Below are positions 1-6,059 of a stretch of 6,942 nucleotides of DNA, piece by piece. Made by a program: the position numbers and the translations under genes. Source of the DNA: Phycisphaerae bacterium (lineage in GTDB: Bacteria > Planctomycetota > Phycisphaerae > Tepidisphaerales > Tepidisphaeraceae); contig JACMJD010000220.1 in assembly GCA_014380825.1 (NCBI GenBank), forward strand, positions 1 through 6,942, given 5' to 3'. The notes beneath the pieces were generated by a model. The model saw nothing but the letters and a program-made list of their open reading frames with translations. It did no database searches and had not been told where the DNA came from. Position 1 is the stretch's first letter, and each line of letters begins with the position of its first letter.

Positions 1-507
1 GCTCCGACGATCGGTCCGCCGCCATGCCCCCCTCCGATGGCTCCCCACGCCCCATTCATCAATCGCGCGCGGGCGTTCGACATCGTGTTCACAAGCAACG
101 AGCCCAAGGCGACCGAGACTGGCCAGATCATCGCTGCGGAGTCTGATCGGGCGATGAAAGTAGTCGACGATTTGCACGAGCACGACCGCAGCAACGTGCC
201 GGTCATGCCGACCCGGGAATTCATCTCGTCGGTCGCGCAGTTCTTCCGCGAGCACGATCGATTGGTGCTCGGCCGAGAAACGGCCCGTGATGCGAAGGCG
301 CGGATCGCGCGGGCGATCGAGAAGTTGATTCGGGAGAGTGACGGCAAGAACATCGCCATCGTCACGCATGGCACGGTATTGTCACTGTTCGCGGCGGATG
401 TTTTAAGTGAAGATCCGTTTCAATTGTGGCGACGGATGGGATTGCCGTCGTACATCGCGATGGATTGGAAGAAGCGCGAAGTGATTCGCATCGTTGATCG
501 TATTTGA
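1..507 (+). CDS. Histidine phosphatase superfamily protein (phosphoglycerate-mutase-like), 5' end missing
   Basis: This is the C-terminal part of a histidine-phosphatase (PGAM/SixA-like) domain, whose members remove phosphate from small metabolites or phosphoproteins through a phosphohistidine intermediate. Counted from the ATG at 37, residues 14-29 (FDIVFTSNEPKATETG) match the conserved 'D-V-x-SSP-x-RA-x-QTA' block, and VTHGTVLSLF at 109-118 matches the block carrying the second catalytic histidine (H111). The N-terminal RHG motif with the nucleophilic histidine is not in the window, so the ATG at 37 is almost certainly internal; the frame is open to base 1. The first ~12 codons in this frame (APTIGPPPCPPP) do not look like the family, whereas another frame reads SDDRSAAM, similar to the expected 'L-S-x-x-G-R-x-x-A' block, so a frameshift near the six-C run at 27-32 is possible. 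The stop at 505-507 lies 1 nt before a long palindrome. The substrate cannot be told from the sequence. Confidence 0.75.
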   Translation, partial: APTIGPPPCPPPMAPHAPFINRARAFDIVFTSNEPKATETGQIIAAESDRAMKVVDDLHEHDRSNVPVMPTREFISSVAQFFREHDRLVLGRETARDAKARIARAIEKLIRESDGKNIAIVTHGTVLSLFAADVLSEDPFQLWRRMGLPSYIAMDWKKREVIRIVDRI

Positions 508-508
508 A

Positions 509-556
509 GTATCACGGGCGTCTCGCCCGTGCACACGGGCGAGACGCCCGTGATAC
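509..556. repeat. Perfect 23-bp inverted repeat, nested palindrome between convergent genes
   Basis: The arms 509-531 and 534-556 are perfect reverse complements separated by the dinucleotide CA. Each arm also contains its own smaller hairpin: CACGGGCG-TCT-CGCCCGTG at 513-531 and CACGGGCG-AGA-CGCCCGTG at 534-552. The DNA or RNA could therefore fold as one long stem or two short ones. It sits 1 nt after the phosphatase stop and 2 nt before the end of the convergent corA, where it could stop transcription from both sides, although no T-run follows it on either strand. The GC-rich palindromic form resembles dispersed REP-like elements. That it is dispersed in this genome is an inference. Confidence 0.85.
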
Positions 557-558
557 AT

Positions 559-1554
559 TCAGATCCACTTCTTCTTCCAGAACAGCCAAAGCAAGAATGT
601 CACCGCGAACGCCATGAATGCCACCGCGCCCCAGAATCCCCGCGGACTGTGCAGGCCGGGGATCGCATCGAAATTCATCCCGAAGAATCCCGTGATCACC
701 GTCAGGGGTAGGCCGATCACGCTGAAGATCGTCAGCGTCTTCATGATCTGGTTGAGGTGATTGCTGATGCTCGACAGGTAGATGTCGCGCGCGCCGAGCA
801 CTAAGTCGCGATACAGCTCGACCATTTCCACCACGCGGATCAGGTGATCCTGCACGTCCCGGAAATAGAGGCGCGCCGACTCGCGGATGAACGGCACTTC
901 GCCGCGCGCAAGCTGTGCGACCACTTCGCGCTGCGGGCCCACGGTGCGGCGCAGGTCCAGCAGCTCGCGCTTCTTCGCGGCGATGCGCTGAAGGATCTCT
1001 GGCTTGGGCCGATCCAATGCCTCTTCTTCGAGCTCATCCAGCGCTAACTCCAGATAATCGAGGATCGGCTGATAGTGATCGGTGATGCGATCCAGGATCT
1101 GGTACAGCAGCATGTCCAGGCCTTGCTTGAGTAACAACTGCGGATCGGCCTCGCCGCGGGCGATCACTTCGTTGATGCTGACGAACTCCTCATCGTGATG
1201 CGTCACCAGAAACCGCTCGGCGAAGAACATGTCGATCTCTTTGGTGCGCAGCTTCTCACGAAACGTCTTCAGATCCGGCCCGTGGAACACCATGTAGTAA
1301 TAGCTGTATGGACAGTTTGTATCGCGATGCGAATAGTCTTCGATCTTTGGGCGCTGTGCGTACTTTAGGCTGTCTTCGATGGCCAGCGGATGGAAGTGAA
1401 ACACGTCGTTCAGCAGCTTCACTTCCTCGTCGTTCGGGTTCTGCATATCGAGCCAGAACATGGCCTCTTCGTCCTCCAGCGCGCGGGCGATGGTTTGGGC
1501 GTCGGTATCGCGCGAAATTTTCCCATCGCCCCATCGGATGAATGCTTTGAGCAT
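559..1554 (-). CDS. corA: CorA-family magnesium/cobalt transporter
   Basis: This 331-residue protein is an inner-membrane channel of the CorA family, which carries Mg2+ (and often Co2+ or Ni2+) as a pentamer. The large acidic cytoplasmic N-terminal domain occupies residues 1 to about 270, including HPLAIEDSLKYAQRPKIEDY at 55-74, typical of the family, followed by long charged helices. Two membrane helices close the protein: TM1 at about 273-291 and TM2 at about 306-327, with a basic WKKKWI end. The signature GMN motif is at 292-294, immediately after TM1 (GFFGMNF). The periplasmic loop reads IPGL where many CorA proteins have MPEL, so the loop glutamate is absent. Residues 75-85 look like an 11-residue insertion relative to the usual 'KVEDY-x-x-Y-x-F' run. 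The ATG at 1554 has no clear Shine-Dalgarno sequence. The gene is divergent from the thioesterase, with under 50 bp between starts, and convergent with the phosphatase. Family assignment is firm; ion preference is not determined. Confidence 0.95.
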   Translation of the reverse strand: MLKAFIRWGDGKISRDTDAQTIARALEDEEAMFWLDMQNPNDEEVKLLNDVFHFHPLAIEDSLKYAQRPKIEDYSHRDTNCPYSYYYMVFHGPDLKTFREKLRTKEIDMFFAERFLVTHHDEEFVSINEVIARGEADPQLLLKQGLDMLLYQILDRITDHYQPILDYLELALDELEEEALDRPKPEILQRIAAKKRELLDLRRTVGPQREVVAQLARGEVPFIRESARLYFRDVQDHLIRVVEMVELYRDLVLGARDIYLSSISNHLNQIMKTLTIFSVIGLPLTVITGFFGMNFDAIPGLHSPRGFWGAVAFMAFAVTFLLWLFWKKKWI

Positions 1555-1601
1555 AGCGGTTAGATTATGGCGGAACGGAACCCGAATTGCCCGAACTGCT
1601 C

Positions 1602-2303
1602 ATGAGCGAATTGCTGCCAACTACATCGGCACCGACTCCCGACGCCTCCGCGCCGCCGACTCCCGCGCCTCCCGCGCCGCCGTCGCGATTGCAACTTCCG
1701 CACACGGCCAACTGCATGGTGTGCGGTCGCGATAACAAGCACGGTTTGCATTTGGATTTGTTCGTCATGCCAGACAAGGGTCTGGTCGTCGCGGATTTCG
1801 TGGCGACGCCGAGCCACGTTGGGTTTGAAGGCCTCGTGCATGGCGGGATTCTGTCGACTGTCATGGACGAAGCGATGACCTGGGCGGCCACCTGGAACAT
1901 CAAGCGCTTCTGCCTGTGCGGCGAGCTGAACGTGCGATTTCGCCAGAGCATTCTCGTCGGCCAAAAGGTGCGCGTGGAGGCTGTCGTCGATTTTTCGCGG
2001 CATAAGCTTGTCGAGCCGAGCTGCAAGCTGTTCGACGAGTTTCACAAACTGCTGGCGACGGCGACGGGGAAATACGTTCCCGTCTCACCCGATCAGCATG
2101 GCCAGTTCGTGCGGACGTTCATCGAATCCGATCAAACCAGAGCGGCGGCCAGCATGCTGGGTTTGCGCGCGGCGACTCCCGAGCAGCCGCCGAAGATTGA
2201 GGTGACAATACATCCCGCCGCGAAGTCGGCCGACGAGAAACCGGAGACGCCGAAAGCGCCCGAGCCTTCCGACGAGTTATCTGAGACACCCAAGCAAGGT
2301 TGA
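1602..2303 (+). CDS. PaaI-like hotdog-fold thioesterase with low-complexity tails
   Basis: This is a 4HBT/PaaI-type hotdog thioesterase, an enzyme class that hydrolyses acyl-CoA or related thioesters in the cytoplasm. Counted from the ATG at 1602, CMVCG at 38-42 followed by N-x-x-GL matches the common N-terminal motif of this subgroup, VHGGI at 79-83 is the core hotdog-helix motif, and MDEAM at 88-92 carries the acidic residue usually placed at the active site. The hotdog domain ends near residue 150. It is preceded by a Pro/Thr/Ala-rich stretch (about 6-28) and followed by a Pro/Glu/Lys-rich tail (190-233); both look disordered and make the protein longer than the usual 140-160 residues. Start choice is uncertain: a TTG at 1587 has GGAA 6 nt upstream (1577-1580), while the ATG at 1602 overlaps the stop of a 12-codon upstream frame. 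The stop is 2 nt before the peptidase ATG, so the two are probably co-transcribed and translationally coupled. Substrate unknown. Confidence 0.88.
   Translation: MSELLPTTSAPTPDASAPPTPAPPAPPSRLQLPHTANCMVCGRDNKHGLHLDLFVMPDKGLVVADFVATPSHVGFEGLVHGGILSTVMDEAMTWAATWNIKRFCLCGELNVRFRQSILVGQKVRVEAVVDFSRHKLVEPSCKLFDEFHKLLATATGKYVPVSPDQHGQFVRTFIESDQTRAAASMLGLRAATPEQPPKIEVTIHPAAKSADEKPETPKAPEPSDELSETPKQG
2296..2299 (+). promoter_or_regulatory. Ribosome binding site deciding the M20 peptidase start
   Basis: AAGG lies 6 nt before the ATG at 2306, inside the last codons of the thioesterase. A TTG at 2300 in the same frame overlaps this site and so has no room for it. This favours the ATG at 2306 and suggests coupling to translation of the upstream gene. 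Confidence 0.6.
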
Positions 2304-2305
2304 AC

Positions 2306-3697
2306 ATGCTCGACAAAGTTTTGCAGGCGATTGATGGGCGCAAAAAGGAATCGCTCGCGGCGCTTAAGGAGTTGCTGTCGATTCCATCCGTCAGCACCAA
2401 GCCCGATCACAAGCCCGACATGCAGCGCTGCGCGAGTTGGCTAAGCGACAAGCTCAAGGCCGCGAAGCTGGATGTGCAGATTCTTCCCACCGGCGGCGGG
2501 AAGGGTCACCCGATCGTCGTCGCGAAAAACAAGCATCAGCCGAATCGTCCGACGATTTTGTTCTACGGGCATTACGATGTTCAGCCGCCCGAGCCGTTGG
2601 ATTTGTGGCAAAGTCCGCCGTTCGAGCCGACCGTGCGGAAAGACGAGAACGGCTTCGACGCGATCTACGCGCGCGGCGCGGTCGACGACAAAGGCCAGGT
2701 CTGGGCCCACTGCGAAGCGATCGCAGCCTGGCAAGCGAACGGCGGGTTGCCGGTCAATCTCACGATGCTGATCGAAGGCGAAGAAGAGATCGGCTCGGAT
2801 CATCTCGAGGCGTTCATTCGCGACAACAAAGACCTGCTGAAGTCCGACCTCTGCCTGATCAGCGACACGGGTTTGTACGATCGCGACGTGCCGGCCATCA
2901 CCTATAGCCTGCGCGGATTAGTTTACGAAGAAGTTTTCCTCACCGGCCCGAGTCATGATCTCCACAGCGGTGGTTATGGCGGGGCGGTCCCGAATCCCGC
3001 GAATGAATTGTGCGCGGTGCTGGCGTCACTTCACGATGCAGACGGTCGCGTGAACATTCCTGGCTTCTACGATGATGTCGAAAAGCTGACGCCTGAAGAA
3101 AAAGCGATGTGGGCGAAGCTGCCGTTCGACGACAAAGACATGATGAAGGAGCTGTCGATCCCGTCGCTGAATGGCGAGAAGGGCTACACGACGCTTGAGC
3201 GACTCTGGGCGCGCCCGACGCTCGACATCAACGGCATCACGGCGGGCTATCAGGGCCACGGCGCGAAAACCGTGATCGGCGCGAAAGCGTCCGCCAAGGT
3301 TTCGATGCGACTCGTGCCAAGACAGGATGCGAAGAAGATACAGGAACTCTTCCGCTCGACGCTCCGCGAGCGCTGCCCGAAGAACGTCAAGATCGAATTC
3401 GAATCTCACGGCCTTTCACCCGCGGCCGTCGTTCCGATCAACAATCCGGCGACGAAGTTAGCCAGCGAAGCGGTCGAAGTCGGCTTCGGCAAAGCGCCCG
3501 CCCTCATCCGCACCGGCGGGAGCATTCCCGTTGTCGGTTTGATGAAACAGGCGCTGGGCGTCGATTCGATATTGGTCGGATTTGGATTGCCGGATGATCG
3601 CGTGCATTCGCCGAATGAAAAGTTCGATCTCGATTGTTTCTACAAAGGCACCCGCACTGCGGCGGCGCTGTACGATCGGTTGGCGAAACTGAGATAA
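2306..3697 (+). CDS. M20-family metallodipeptidase (CNDP2/dipeptidase-like)
   Basis: This 463-residue protein is a cytosolic-type di-zinc peptidase of family M20, close in motif pattern to Cys-Gly/carnosinase-like dipeptidases. All metal-site motifs are present: GHYDVQP with H89, ARGAVDDKGQ with bridging D127, EGEEEIGS with general base E160 and ligand E161, ISDTG with D187, and the final VHSPNEKF with H434. The dimerisation/lid domain occupies roughly residues 205-330 and includes HSGGYGG with H220, the histidine that normally reaches across the dimer to the substrate. Length and domain order match the family, and no signal peptide is seen. It follows the thioesterase by 2 nt, but no shared pathway is evident. 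Likely role: hydrolysis of dipeptides or N-acylated amino acids; the exact substrate cannot be read from sequence. The TAA stop is followed after 9 nt by a long palindrome. Confidence 0.95.
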   Translation: MLDKVLQAIDGRKKESLAALKELLSIPSVSTKPDHKPDMQRCASWLSDKLKAAKLDVQILPTGGGKGHPIVVAKNKHQPNRPTILFYGHYDVQPPEPLDLWQSPPFEPTVRKDENGFDAIYARGAVDDKGQVWAHCEAIAAWQANGGLPVNLTMLIEGEEEIGSDHLEAFIRDNKDLLKSDLCLISDTGLYDRDVPAITYSLRGLVYEEVFLTGPSHDLHSGGYGGAVPNPANELCAVLASLHDADGRVNIPGFYDDVEKLTPEEKAMWAKLPFDDKDMMKELSIPSLNGEKGYTTLERLWARPTLDINGITAGYQGHGAKTVIGAKASAKVSMRLVPRQDAKKIQELFRSTLRERCPKNVKIEFESHGLSPAAVVPINNPATKLASEAVEVGFGKAPALIRTGGSIPVVGLMKQALGVDSILVGFGLPDDRVHSPNEKFDLDCFYKGTRTAAALYDRLAKLR

Positions 3698-3706
3698 ATA
3701 CAGATC

Positions 3707-3781
3707 AACCACCAAGGCACCAAGAACACCAAGAATTTAGTTCAAATTTGTCTTCTTGGTGCTCTTAGTGTCTTGGTGGTT
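3707..3781. repeat. Long imperfect palindrome of CACCAAGR units (possible terminator)
   Basis: Two 29-nt arms, 3707-3735 and 3753-3781, are reverse complements at 26 of 29 positions and enclose a 17-nt AT-rich loop (3736-3752). One of the three mismatches would be a G-U pair in a + strand transcript. Each arm is itself built from three tandem copies of an octamer of the form CACCAAGR, with one extra base before the third copy. A T-run (3788-3792) follows on the + strand, so it may end transcription of the thioesterase-peptidase operon. The same architecture recurs at 5084-5184 with CACGAAGR units, which suggests a dispersed repeat family. Confidence 0.85.
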
Positions 3782-3804
3782 CAATTCTTTTTGTGGTTGA
3801 ATAA

Positions 3805-4173
3805 ATGCGTTGGTTGATTCACGGAAACGTCATGCCCGCCGCCGCTGAAGCGATGCGACGGCACGAGCAGAAGCCACTGTCGGCCGGCGATGCGCAGATC
3901 GCGCCCGATGCGTCGATCGAGGAAGTGCTGCGCGGCGCGACGAAGGCTCAAATCGAGATTCTCACCACTGATTCTTCGCTGGTTGACGCAATTTTCGAAT
4001 CCGGCCTGCCGTTTGGTCGCACACTGGTTTACCTGCAACTCGAAGGCGGCGATGTCGAGCAAGACGATGCGATCGATCGCCTCTTCAAGCGTTACAAACG
4101 CCTCTCGCCCGGCCGGATGTACACGGTCACCGGCTCGCGCGTGAAAGTTCGGCAGCTTCCCGGTAAACAGTAG
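3805..4173 (+). CDS. Small PIN-like domain protein, DUF5615-type (tentative)
   Basis: This 122-residue protein most resembles small PIN-like proteins of the DUF5615/Mut7-C kind, thought to be nuclease-related. The order of elements fits: a hydrophobic first strand (RWLIHGN, 2-8), a helix (about 10-20), ILTTD at 52-56 resembling the 'V-x-T-x-D' block before the second acidic position, the strand TLVYLQL at 73-79, an acidic helix (83-97), and RMYTVTGSRVKVRQLPG at 104-120, like the family's C-terminal 'R-V-R-x-L' strand. The usual first aspartate ('L-x-D-E/G') appears as H6-G7 here, so activity may be lost or the assignment may be wrong. No antitoxin-like partner lies next to it. The following kinase ATG starts 4 nt after the stop, so the two are probably co-transcribed. 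There is no clear Shine-Dalgarno sequence. Start at ATG 3805 follows the palindrome by 23 nt. This is a real gene with good codon character, but its function is uncertain. Confidence 0.7.
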   Translation: MRWLIHGNVMPAAAEAMRRHEQKPLSAGDAQIAPDASIEEVLRGATKAQIEILTTDSSLVDAIFESGLPFGRTLVYLQLEGGDVEQDDAIDRLFKRYKRLSPGRMYTVTGSRVKVRQLPGKQ

Positions 4174-4177
4174 CACT

Positions 4178-5083
4178 ATGTCCTTATTAGTAACCGGCAG
4201 CATCGGCATCGACACGATCGAAACCCCCTTCGGCAAGCGCGACGACGTCATCGGCGGCAGCGCGATCTACTTTGCGTACGCAGCGTCGATGCTCACTCCG
4301 GTGCGGCTCGTCGGAGTCGTGGGAGAAGATTGCCCGCGAGAATTTCTCAACGTCTTCGAAGGTCGCGACGTCGACACCAGCGGCTTGGAAACGCGAAAGG
4401 GCAGCAAGACGTTTCGCTGGCACGGCTCGTACGTGAAGGACATGAACGAGGCCGTCACCGTCGAAGTTGATCTGAACGTGCTGGCCGAGCAGGCGCCGAA
4501 GATCCCCGCGAATTTTCTCGACAGCCGCTACGTATTTCTCGCCAACACGCACCCGGTGTTGCAGCAGCAGATGCTCGGTTCGCTCAAGCACGCCAGGCTC
4601 GTCGTGGCCGACACGATGAACCTGTGGATCCAGACCGAACAGCCAGAGCTAGTGAAACTGCTCAGCAAGATTCACGGCCTGGTGTTGAACGATGGCGAAG
4701 CGCGATTGCTCACCGAAAAGAAAAACCTGATCAGCGCTGCGCGCGAAGTCCTGAAGATGGGTCCGAAGTTCGTCATCATCAAGAAGGGCGAGCACGGTTG
4801 CTTGATGTGCTCCGATCGTGGCGTGTTCACGCTGCCCGCGTTCCCGACGGAAAAAGTAGTCGACCCCACCGGCGCCGGCGACAGCTTTGCCGGCGGAATG
4901 ATGGGCTACTTGGCCACGCAAGGCGGCAGCTTCTCACCTGCGACCATCAAGCGCGCCCTGGCCTTCGGCACGGTGCTGGCGAGCTTCACGATTTCCGATT
5001 TTTCGCTCGGTGGTTTGAAGAATCTCACGCGCGACCAGATCGACGATCGCTGGCACGAGTACAAGCAGGCGATGAGCTTCTAA
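4178..5083 (+). CDS. PfkB-family carbohydrate/nucleoside kinase
   Basis: This 301-residue protein belongs to the PfkB/ribokinase superfamily, which transfers phosphate from ATP to a sugar or nucleoside hydroxyl in the cytoplasm. GGSAIYFA at 26-33 is the N-terminal family motif that contacts substrate, and the ATP-site motif DPTGAGDSFAGG at 229-240 carries the catalytic base D235 in the anion hole. LVGVVGEDCP (about 44-53), TFRWHGSY in the middle and VADTMNLWI before the NDGEA block (170s) are typical of an uncharacterised PfkB subgroup annotated broadly as sugar kinase. The lengths match and no motif is damaged. It starts 4 nt after the PIN-like gene with no clear ribosome binding site of its own, which suggests coupling. 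A palindrome begins immediately after the TAA stop. The substrate cannot be assigned: ribose, adenosine or another sugar are all possible. Confidence 0.93.
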   Translation: MSLLVTGSIGIDTIETPFGKRDDVIGGSAIYFAYAASMLTPVRLVGVVGEDCPREFLNVFEGRDVDTSGLETRKGSKTFRWHGSYVKDMNEAVTVEVDLNVLAEQAPKIPANFLDSRYVFLANTHPVLQQQMLGSLKHARLVVADTMNLWIQTEQPELVKLLSKIHGLVLNDGEARLLTEKKNLISAAREVLKMGPKFVIIKKGEHGCLMCSDRGVFTLPAFPTEKVVDPTGAGDSFAGGMMGYLATQGGSFSPATIKRALAFGTVLASFTISDFSLGGLKNLTRDQIDDRWHEYKQAMSF

Positions 5084-5184
5084 GAAAGACAAGTGCAGCC
5101 ACGAAGGCACAAAGGAAGAACCGCAGAAGATTTCTTTCTTGTATTTCCTTCGTGTCTTCGTGCCTTCGTGGCCGCTTTTCTTTC
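5084..5184. repeat. Long imperfect palindrome of CACGAAGR units filling the convergent gap
   Basis: This palindrome takes up the whole gap between the kinase stop (5081-5083) and the end of the convergent flagellin (5186). The outer ends are GAAAGA (5084-5089) and TCTTTC (5179-5184). A perfect 13-bp core pairs GCCACGAAGGCAC (5098-5110) with its complement at 5160-5172. The right arm, read in reverse, has three in-phase octamers of type CACGAAGR, while the left arm keeps the first copy and a degraded second one (CACAAAGG). It is likely a bidirectional terminator or a REP-like element. It shares its octamer design with the palindrome at 3707-3781. Confidence 0.8.
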
Positions 5185-5185
5185 A

Positions 5186-6052
5186 TCACGCCAAGACGGA
5201 GAACGTGCTGATCAGCGTCTTGCGGTTCGACTTGGTCAGCATCAGCATCGACGACTGCTTCAGCAAATCGAATCGCGCATTGCGCGACACTTCCATCGCG
5301 TAATCCGTATCCCGGATCATCGAGACGGCCGAGAGCATTTGCTCGCGGGACGTTTCGATGGTCGCGATGCGCGTCTGCAATGTGTTCTTGTCGAACGCAC
5401 CTATTCTGGCGCGCTGGGTGCTGACGTCGCTGATGGCTTTAGCGATCACTTTGCTCGCCAGTGTGCCGGTGGTCACGCCGCCGCCGGTTTTCAGGTCGGC
5501 CAGCGTGTAGGTGCTCGAGCCCTCGACGGTTGTTCCGATGCTGGCGGTCGACGAGCTGGTGATTGGGAGCGACTTGCCCGATGCGGCGATCGTCGCGTTA
5601 CCGGTGAGCAGTTTCTGTCCGGCGAAGCTCGTGGTATTCGACAGGCGGTCGACCGTCGACAGGATCGAATCAATCTGAAGCTGGTTCGCGGCCTTCTCTT
5701 CAGCGCTGATGCCAGCCTCGTTGGCGTTGGCGTTGATGAGCGTTTTCGCCTCGGTGAGCAGGCCCGAGACCTGCGAGAGCGCGCCGTCGGCGGTGGCCGC
5801 GATGTTCGACGCGCGCGTGTTCGCGTTCGTCTCCGCGTCCAGCGCCGCGAGTGTCGCGCGGAGGCTTTCCGACGCGATCAGCCCGGCCGGGTCGTCCGCG
5901 CCGCGGTTGATCCGCAGGCCGGTCGACAGTCGATTCATCGACTGGTTAAACGCCAGCGCGTTCATCCGCAACGAGCGCTGCGCGAACAGGGAACTGCTGT
6001 TGAACGATGACGATGACGACGAAGAAAATGATTTTCCGATATTGCCGATCAC
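5186..6052 (-). CDS. Flagellin, short form with Ser-rich N-terminus
   Basis: This 288-residue protein is a flagellin, the secreted subunit of the flagellar filament. Residues 22-62 (from LFAQRSLRMN through STGLRINRGADDPAG to LIASE) match the conserved N-terminal D0/D1 helix, followed by a long Ala/Asn-rich coiled-coil helix to about 130. Residues 207-265 (QRARIGAF, then RDTDYAMEVSR) are the C-terminal D1 helix. Only about 75 residues link the halves, so the outer D2/D3 domains are missing. Two oddities stand out. The first 21 residues hold a seven-serine run (10-16) and SSS (19-21) in place of the usual 'INTN' opening. The C-terminus reads KSNRKTLISTFSVLA instead of the common 'ANQ-x-PQ-x-VL-x-LL'. 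Start: GTG 6052 has GAGGGAG (6060-6066) 7 nt upstream, whereas the TTG at 6070 does not. It is convergent with the kinase and has no flagellar neighbours here. The symbol fliC was not assigned because the paralogue count is unknown. Confidence 0.92.
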   Translation of the reverse strand: MIGNIGKSFSSSSSSSFNSSSLFAQRSLRMNALAFNQSMNRLSTGLRINRGADDPAGLIASESLRATLAALDAETNANTRASNIAATADGALSQVSGLLTEAKTLINANANEAGISAEEKAANQLQIDSILSTVDRLSNTTSFAGQKLLTGNATIAASGKSLPITSSSTASIGTTVEGSSTYTLADLKTGGGVTTGTLASKVIAKAISDVSTQRARIGAFDKNTLQTRIATIETSREQMLSAVSMIRDTDYAMEVSRNARFDLLKQSSMLMLTKSNRKTLISTFSVLA

Positions 6053-6059
6053 GATGGCT

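Noticed and set aside
2300..2308. TTG 2300 as the M20 peptidase start
   Set aside because: It overlaps the thioesterase stop and lacks room for the AAGG site at 2296-2299, which fits the ATG at 2306.
3805..4173. Toxin-antitoxin module
   Set aside because: No small antitoxin-like gene lies beside the PIN-like protein; its partner is a PfkB kinase.
3707..5184. CRISPR-like repetition from the CACCAAGR and CACGAAGR octamers
   Set aside because: Units are tandem without spacers, only about three per arm, and arranged as inverted pairs. There are no cas genes.
5186..5260. A frameshift explaining the odd flagellin C-terminus (an alternative frame ends in a PQ...VLRLG-like string)
   Set aside because: In the annotated frame every third base over this stretch is G or C, as in the rest of the gene, while the alternative frame has many A/T third positions. 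The resemblance is probably chance.
5093..6010. A 305-codon open frame on the + strand, antisense to the flagellin
   Set aside because: It starts inside the palindrome and has an Arg-rich, low-sense composition typical of the reverse of a GC-rich gene. The - strand has unmistakable flagellin motifs over the same bases.
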